DNA from: an uncultured Clostridia bacterium
GTDB lineage: Bacteria; Bacillota; Clostridia; TANB77; CAG-508
Reading direction: 5' to 3'
DNA length: 8,231 nucleotides
NCBI GenBank assembly: GCA_934153805.1
Contig: CAKPFO010000056.1
Coordinates: 1-8,231, forward strand
The notes under the pieces are model-generated. The model saw nothing but the letters and a program-made list of their open reading frames with translations, had not been told where the DNA came from and made no database searches. The translations under genes and the position numbers were made by a program. Shown piece after piece: positions 5,267 to 8,231 of this stretch. The first letter of the stretch is position 1; each line of letters begins with the position of its first letter.

Positions 5267-6490
5267 CTACATCTTAAAATATAATCCAACCTGGTTAGTG
5301 TTTGCACCTATAGAAAATGTTCCATTTTCCAATGCCTCTATAATACCCAAATATATGCAATAATAATTTTGCATATAAACATCTGTAGAAGTAGTAAATG
5401 TCGTTTTTACATTTCCAAATATACAACTTGGCGATGAAATTGATAAAATTTGTCTATAATCACATACCCCACAATAAAGATATTTTTCACCTTTTGCTAC
5501 TGAAATAGGGGTTGAATTATCTATACTACTTTTTAAGTATTTTACATCAACATTATCTTTAATAATAAATGCATCAATAGCATTATTATTATTTGCTTTA
5601 GTCCATTCTATATTAACACTAGAATCATTTTCTAAATCATACACCTTTAAAATTACATTTACATAAATGTGTCCAAACACATTTGTTGATGTGAATTTTG
5701 CTGTTTTTCCACTAATGCCAGGTACATTGTGAGATCTTTGGTCATATGCATCAATTAAAAATAATGTTCCATTTTTATAATCATCCGGTATAGACAATGT
5801 AGAATTTCCCTGTGTAACTTTTGGATGATAAACTGCTATTGATTGACCTGTTATTTTTTCAACCGGTATACTCACCTTTGAATCTGTTTCATAGTAACCT
5901 GCCGACGGGATTGTTACTTCTACGTTGTCTCCATTTTCTGTTATACTACTTGCAGTTACCGTTTTACCTGCATAATTTTCCATTGTTCCTGTTATTAGTT
6001 TTCCGTTTGAATATGCCTTGTAATCTTTTAATACTTTGCCTTCTGTTGCTGTTGTTTGAGCTAGTTCTGCTTTTAGATTATCTAATTCTGCACTTCCTGT
6101 GCTACCTCCAGTTGAACCACCTGAACTTGCTGTTGTTCCATTGTATATTTCTTTTAAACTTATTTCATATCCATTATCTTTTAATTTTATTGTATCTCCA
6201 TCGGCTTGTAACTCGCCATATTTTGATATTATTTCTTCTACTTTAGATTGTTGTAATTGTTCATTTTTTTGTACTGCTTCTACCTGTGCATCTAATATCT
6301 CTGTTCCTATTTTTTCTTTGGCTTCTGCTGTTATTTGTAATCTTTTTGCTTCTTTTGCTTTGGTAAATATTCCATTATCTCCTACGGTCATACTTATTGC
6401 TATTCCTGCTAATATTATTAGCACTATTATTGTTACCACCAAAGTAATTAAAGTTATTCCTTTTTCTTCTTTCTTTTGTAATTTAATCAT
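5267..6490 (-). CDS. Pilin-like surface protein, paralogue E
   Basis: First gene of the array, 407 residues. Leader MIKLQKKEEKG is followed by ITLITLVV and a hydrophobic helix to about residue 34, with predicted cleavage after Gly11. The stalk covers 35-120, the Ser/Gly linker 121-134, and the GTM...GYY module about 146-216. The tip (217-407) is the largest of the five, rich in Asn, Ser, Thr and aromatics, with four cysteines including YCGVC. Its segment FLIDAYDQ...TSTNVFG parallels FFHSAYDQ...TSSHFG in A, so the tips seem to be distant relatives. AGGAGG at 6496-6501, five bases upstream, and the candidate promoter at 6591-6634 support the start. It is separated from ileS by a terminator. It is probably a surface fibre subunit, and its partner or receptor is unknown. 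Confidence 0.85.
   Translation of the reverse strand: MIKLQKKEEKGITLITLVVTIIVLIILAGIAISMTVGDNGIFTKAKEAKRLQITAEAKEKIGTEILDAQVEAVQKNEQLQQSKVEEIISKYGELQADGDTIKLKDNGYEISLKEIYNGTTASSGGSTGGSTGSAELDNLKAELAQTTATEGKVLKDYKAYSNGKLITGTMENYAGKTVTASSITENGDNVEVTIPSAGYYETDSKVSIPVEKITGQSIAVYHPKVTQGNSTLSIPDDYKNGTLFLIDAYDQRSHNVPGISGKTAKFTSTNVFGHIYVNVILKVYDLENDSSVNIEWTKANNNNAIDAFIIKDNVDVKYLKSSIDNSTPISVAKGEKYLYCGVCDYRQILSISSPSCIFGNVKTTFTTSTDVYMQNYYCIYLGIIEALENGTFSIGANTNQVGLYFKM
5928..6175. repeat. 248-bp block identical to 3708-3955 (genes E and C)
   Basis: This is the gene E partner of the C/E identical block. It encodes residues 106-188, covering the Ser/Gly linker and most of the GTM module. Confidence 0.9.
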
Positions 6491-6590
6491 GTTTTCCTCC
6501 TATTTTTTCTAACATACAATTTTTTTAGTTAATTAAAACTTGTGAACTGTTAATGCATATGAAAAGCTTATATTCCATCATACAATCTCT

Positions 6591-6634
6591 CTATTTAAAT
6601 ATACCATAACACGCTTCTTTCTTCAACGAATTTG
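6591..6634 (-). promoter_or_regulatory. Candidate promoter of gene E and the E-D-C operon
   Basis: This 44-base block matches 31 of 44 positions with the block upstream of gene A (1411-1454). The shared core on the minus strand is an extended -10, TGT then TATGGT (6603-6608). An alternative reading is TTGAAG (-35, 6621-6626), a 17-base spacer and TATATT (-10, 6598-6603) preceded by TGG. Either gives a leader of about 100 bases ending in a strong AGGAGG site. The rest of 6502-6710 shows no gene. Confidence 0.5.
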
Positions 6635-6710
6635 CTCAATGTCATTTACTTGTAAAATTTCTGTAACATTTCTGTAATACGCACTAATTTATAGTATTCT
6701 ATACACATGC

Positions 6711-6744
6711 AAAAAAGGAATCATTATATAAAATGGCTCCTTTT
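6711..6744 (-). terminator. Intrinsic terminator of ileS
   Basis: On the minus strand AAAAGGA (6738-6744) pairs with TCCTTTT (6713-6719). After one mismatch and one wobble, four more pairs extend the stem around a six-base loop. A run of six T follows (6716 to 6711). It starts 15 bases after the ileS stop and separates that gene from the pilin-like array. Confidence 0.8.
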
Positions 6745-6758
6745 CTTTTAGTAAAAAC

Positions 6759-8231
6759 TTATTTTCTTTCTACTGCTATATTTAATTTTTCTCCATTAAT
6801 TGATGTTTCTGTGTACTCCTTGTTTTCTGCTTCATATATAATTTCATCAGCCAAAGTATCTTTCATTATTTGGCTTGCAAACTTTTTAATTACATTTTCT
6901 AGCATATCGTTTCCTGATACATAAAGATTTATTCTATCTAGTACCTCAAATCCACTGTCTTTTCTCATGTTTTGTACTTTTGATAATATTTCTCTTACAT
7001 ATCCCTCTTCTTTTAATTCTTCTGTAATTACAGTTTCTAATACTACACCAATCTCTCCTTCACCAGCAAAAGCAAATCCTTCTTTTCCTTGCATTGTAAC
7101 TAATAAGTTCTCACTATTTAGTTCTATTTGTATTCCGTCTATTTCTACATTATATGATTCTCCATTTTGAACTTTTAGTGCTAATTCCATTTGGTCTTGC
7201 TCTGCAATTTTCTCTCTTATTTTTGGAATTAATTTTCCATATTCTTTACCTAGTACTGGTAAGTTAGGCTTAATTTCAAAATTTACATATTCAGCCATTT
7301 GTGCACCTAGTATAACCTCTTTTACGTTTAATTCGTCTTTTACAATGTCTGAATAATATCCTGGTAATGTATTTACTGATATTAACATTTTTGAAAGTGG
7401 TTGTCTATTTTTAATATTTGCACTGTTTCTTGCACTTCTTCCTAGTTTTACTATAGTGTATGCTAAATCCATTTCTTTTTCTAGATTTTTATCTATAGCA
7501 CTTTCATCTACTTCTGGCCATGTACATAAGTGTATACTTTCTGGTGCTGTCTTATCTAAATTTACTACTAAGTTTTGATAAATTTCTTCTGTTACAAATG
7601 GAACAAATGGCGCTGCTACCTTGCTTAATGTAACTAACACATTGTATAGTGTTGTGTATGCTGTTATTTTGTCATCTGTTAATTTATCTGACCAGAATCT
7701 TTCTCTGTTTCTACGTACATACCAGTTTGATAATGTATCTGTAAATTCTTCTATTTCTAGTGCTGCATTTGTTATGTCATATTTTTCTAATTTTTCGTCT
7801 ATATCTTTTACTAATGTGTTTAGTTCAGATATAATCCATTTGTCCATTACATTTTCAGATTTTACATTTTTGTACTCTAATGGATTAAATTTATCTATTT
7901 CTGCATATAGTACATAGAATGAGTAAACATTCCATAGTGTAGATAAGAATTTTCTTTGTGTTTCTTCTACATCTTTTACTGAAAATCTTGTTGGTAGCCA
8001 TGGTGCACTTGTTGTGTAGAAATGCCAACGTGTAGCATCTGCCCCTACTGAATTTAATACATCAAATGGGTCTACTACGTTTCCTAAATGTTTAGACATT
8101 TTCAATCCTTTGCTGTCTAAAACGTGTCCTAATACTATACAATTTTCAAATGGATTTGTATCAAATATACATGTTGAAATTGCAAGTAATGTATAGAACC
8201 ATCCTCTAGTTTGGTCAACAGCTTCTGATAT
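6759..8231 (-). CDS. ileS: Isoleucyl-tRNA synthetase, C-terminal part (5' end outside window)
   Basis: This enzyme charges tRNA-Ile with isoleucine in the cytoplasm. The frame stays open to the window edge and gives 490 residues, about half of the usual length of about 1,040. It opens in the catalytic domain with SEAVDQTRGWFYTLL. The ATP-binding signature KMSKHLGN lies at about residue 44. NWYVRRNRERFW (about 169-180) and the PFVPFVTEEIYQ segment (about 208-219) mark the anticodon-binding domain. The C-terminal part has LGKEYGKL, then REILSKVQNMRKDSGFEV. Only one cysteine falls after KMSK, so the zinc-binding tail of the E. coli-type enzyme is absent. This indicates the eukaryote-like type 2 form, which is typically less sensitive to mupirocin. 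A TTG codon at 8103-8105 could be mistaken for a start, but the protein clearly continues upstream. The assignment is secure, and the type 2 call is likely. Confidence 0.96.
   Translation of the reverse strand: MSEAVDQTRGWFYTLLAISTCIFDTNPFENCIVLGHVLDSKGLKMSKHLGNVVDPFDVLNSVGADATRWHFYTTSAPWLPTRFSVKDVEETQRKFLSTLWNVYSFYVLYAEIDKFNPLEYKNVKSENVMDKWIISELNTLVKDIDEKLEKYDITNAALEIEEFTDTLSNWYVRRNRERFWSDKLTDDKITAYTTLYNVLVTLSKVAAPFVPFVTEEIYQNLVVNLDKTAPESIHLCTWPEVDESAIDKNLEKEMDLAYTIVKLGRSARNSANIKNRQPLSKMLISVNTLPGYYSDIVKDELNVKEVILGAQMAEYVNFEIKPNLPVLGKEYGKLIPKIREKIAEQDQMELALKVQNGESYNVEIDGIQIELNSENLLVTMQGKEGFAFAGEGEIGVVLETVITEELKEEGYVREILSKVQNMRKDSGFEVLDRINLYVSGNDMLENVIKKFASQIMKDTLADEIIYEAENKEYTETSINGEKLNIAVERK

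Noticed and set aside
5122..5307. Minus-strand frame of 61 residues overlapping the start of D and the end of E.
   Set aside because: It is an off-frame reading of the conserved D leader region, basic and Asn-rich with no independent start signal.
192..6490. Diversity-generating retroelement acting on the tips.
   Set aside because: No reverse transcriptase, template repeat or adenine-biased variable repeat is visible. The pattern fits recombination among paralogues better.
192..6490. CRISPR array or regular short direct repeats.
   Set aside because: The repetition seen is at gene-module scale, with no evenly spaced short repeats.
6733..7917. Plus-strand frames opposite ileS at 6733-6924, 6967-7170 and 7621-7917.
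   Set aside because: They overlap a secure synthetase gene, have no ribosome binding sites and show no recognisable protein.
8103..8105. TTG as a start codon for the right-hand gene.
   Set aside because: The reading frame continues upstream with clear synthetase motifs (DQTRGWFYTLL, VLDSKG before KMSK), so the true start is outside the window.

Overview
The window is strongly AT-rich, and every credible gene lies on the minus strand, so transcription runs right to left. The base composition, the purine-rich AGGAGG ribosome binding sites and the KGITLIALVVTIIVLIILAG-type leader point to a low-GC Gram-positive bacterium, most likely an anaerobic Clostridia-type lineage. The exact taxon cannot be read from the sequence.

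Right edge (6759-8231): the 3' half of a class I isoleucyl-tRNA synthetase gene, cut by the window edge. It ends at a clear intrinsic terminator (6711-6744), which separates this housekeeping gene from the accessory block to its left.

Centre and left (192-6490): five tandem paralogues in the same orientation, here called E (5267-6490), D (4344-5237), C (3269-4270), B (1506-2822) and A (192-1298) in order of transcription. Each encodes a type IV prepilin-like N-terminus (cleavage Gly at residue 11, one hydrophobic helix) and a conserved stalk of about 100 residues. Next comes one of two exchangeable linkers: a coiled coil in A, B and D, or a Ser/Gly-rich linker in C and E. After that is a conserved GTM...GYY module of about 65 residues that resembles modules I associate with phage tail and adhesin proteins. 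The C-terminal domain is different in every copy and holds all of the cysteines. E, D and C are closely spaced and probably form one operon. B and A appear to be separate units.

The 446-base gap between C and B holds what looks like a complete miniature transcription unit: a strong promoter with an operator-like inverted repeat, a 36-codon reading frame, and a hairpin terminator. A conserved promoter block lies upstream of both E and A.

The array reads as a set of surface-fibre subunits with a constant base and interchangeable tips. Near-identical internal blocks (248 bp between C and E, 182 bp between A and B) indicate recent recombination among copies. Gene D may be frameshifted near its 3' end. 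No prepilin peptidase, pilus ATPase, recombinase or reverse transcriptase is present, so assembly and any switching machinery must be encoded elsewhere.
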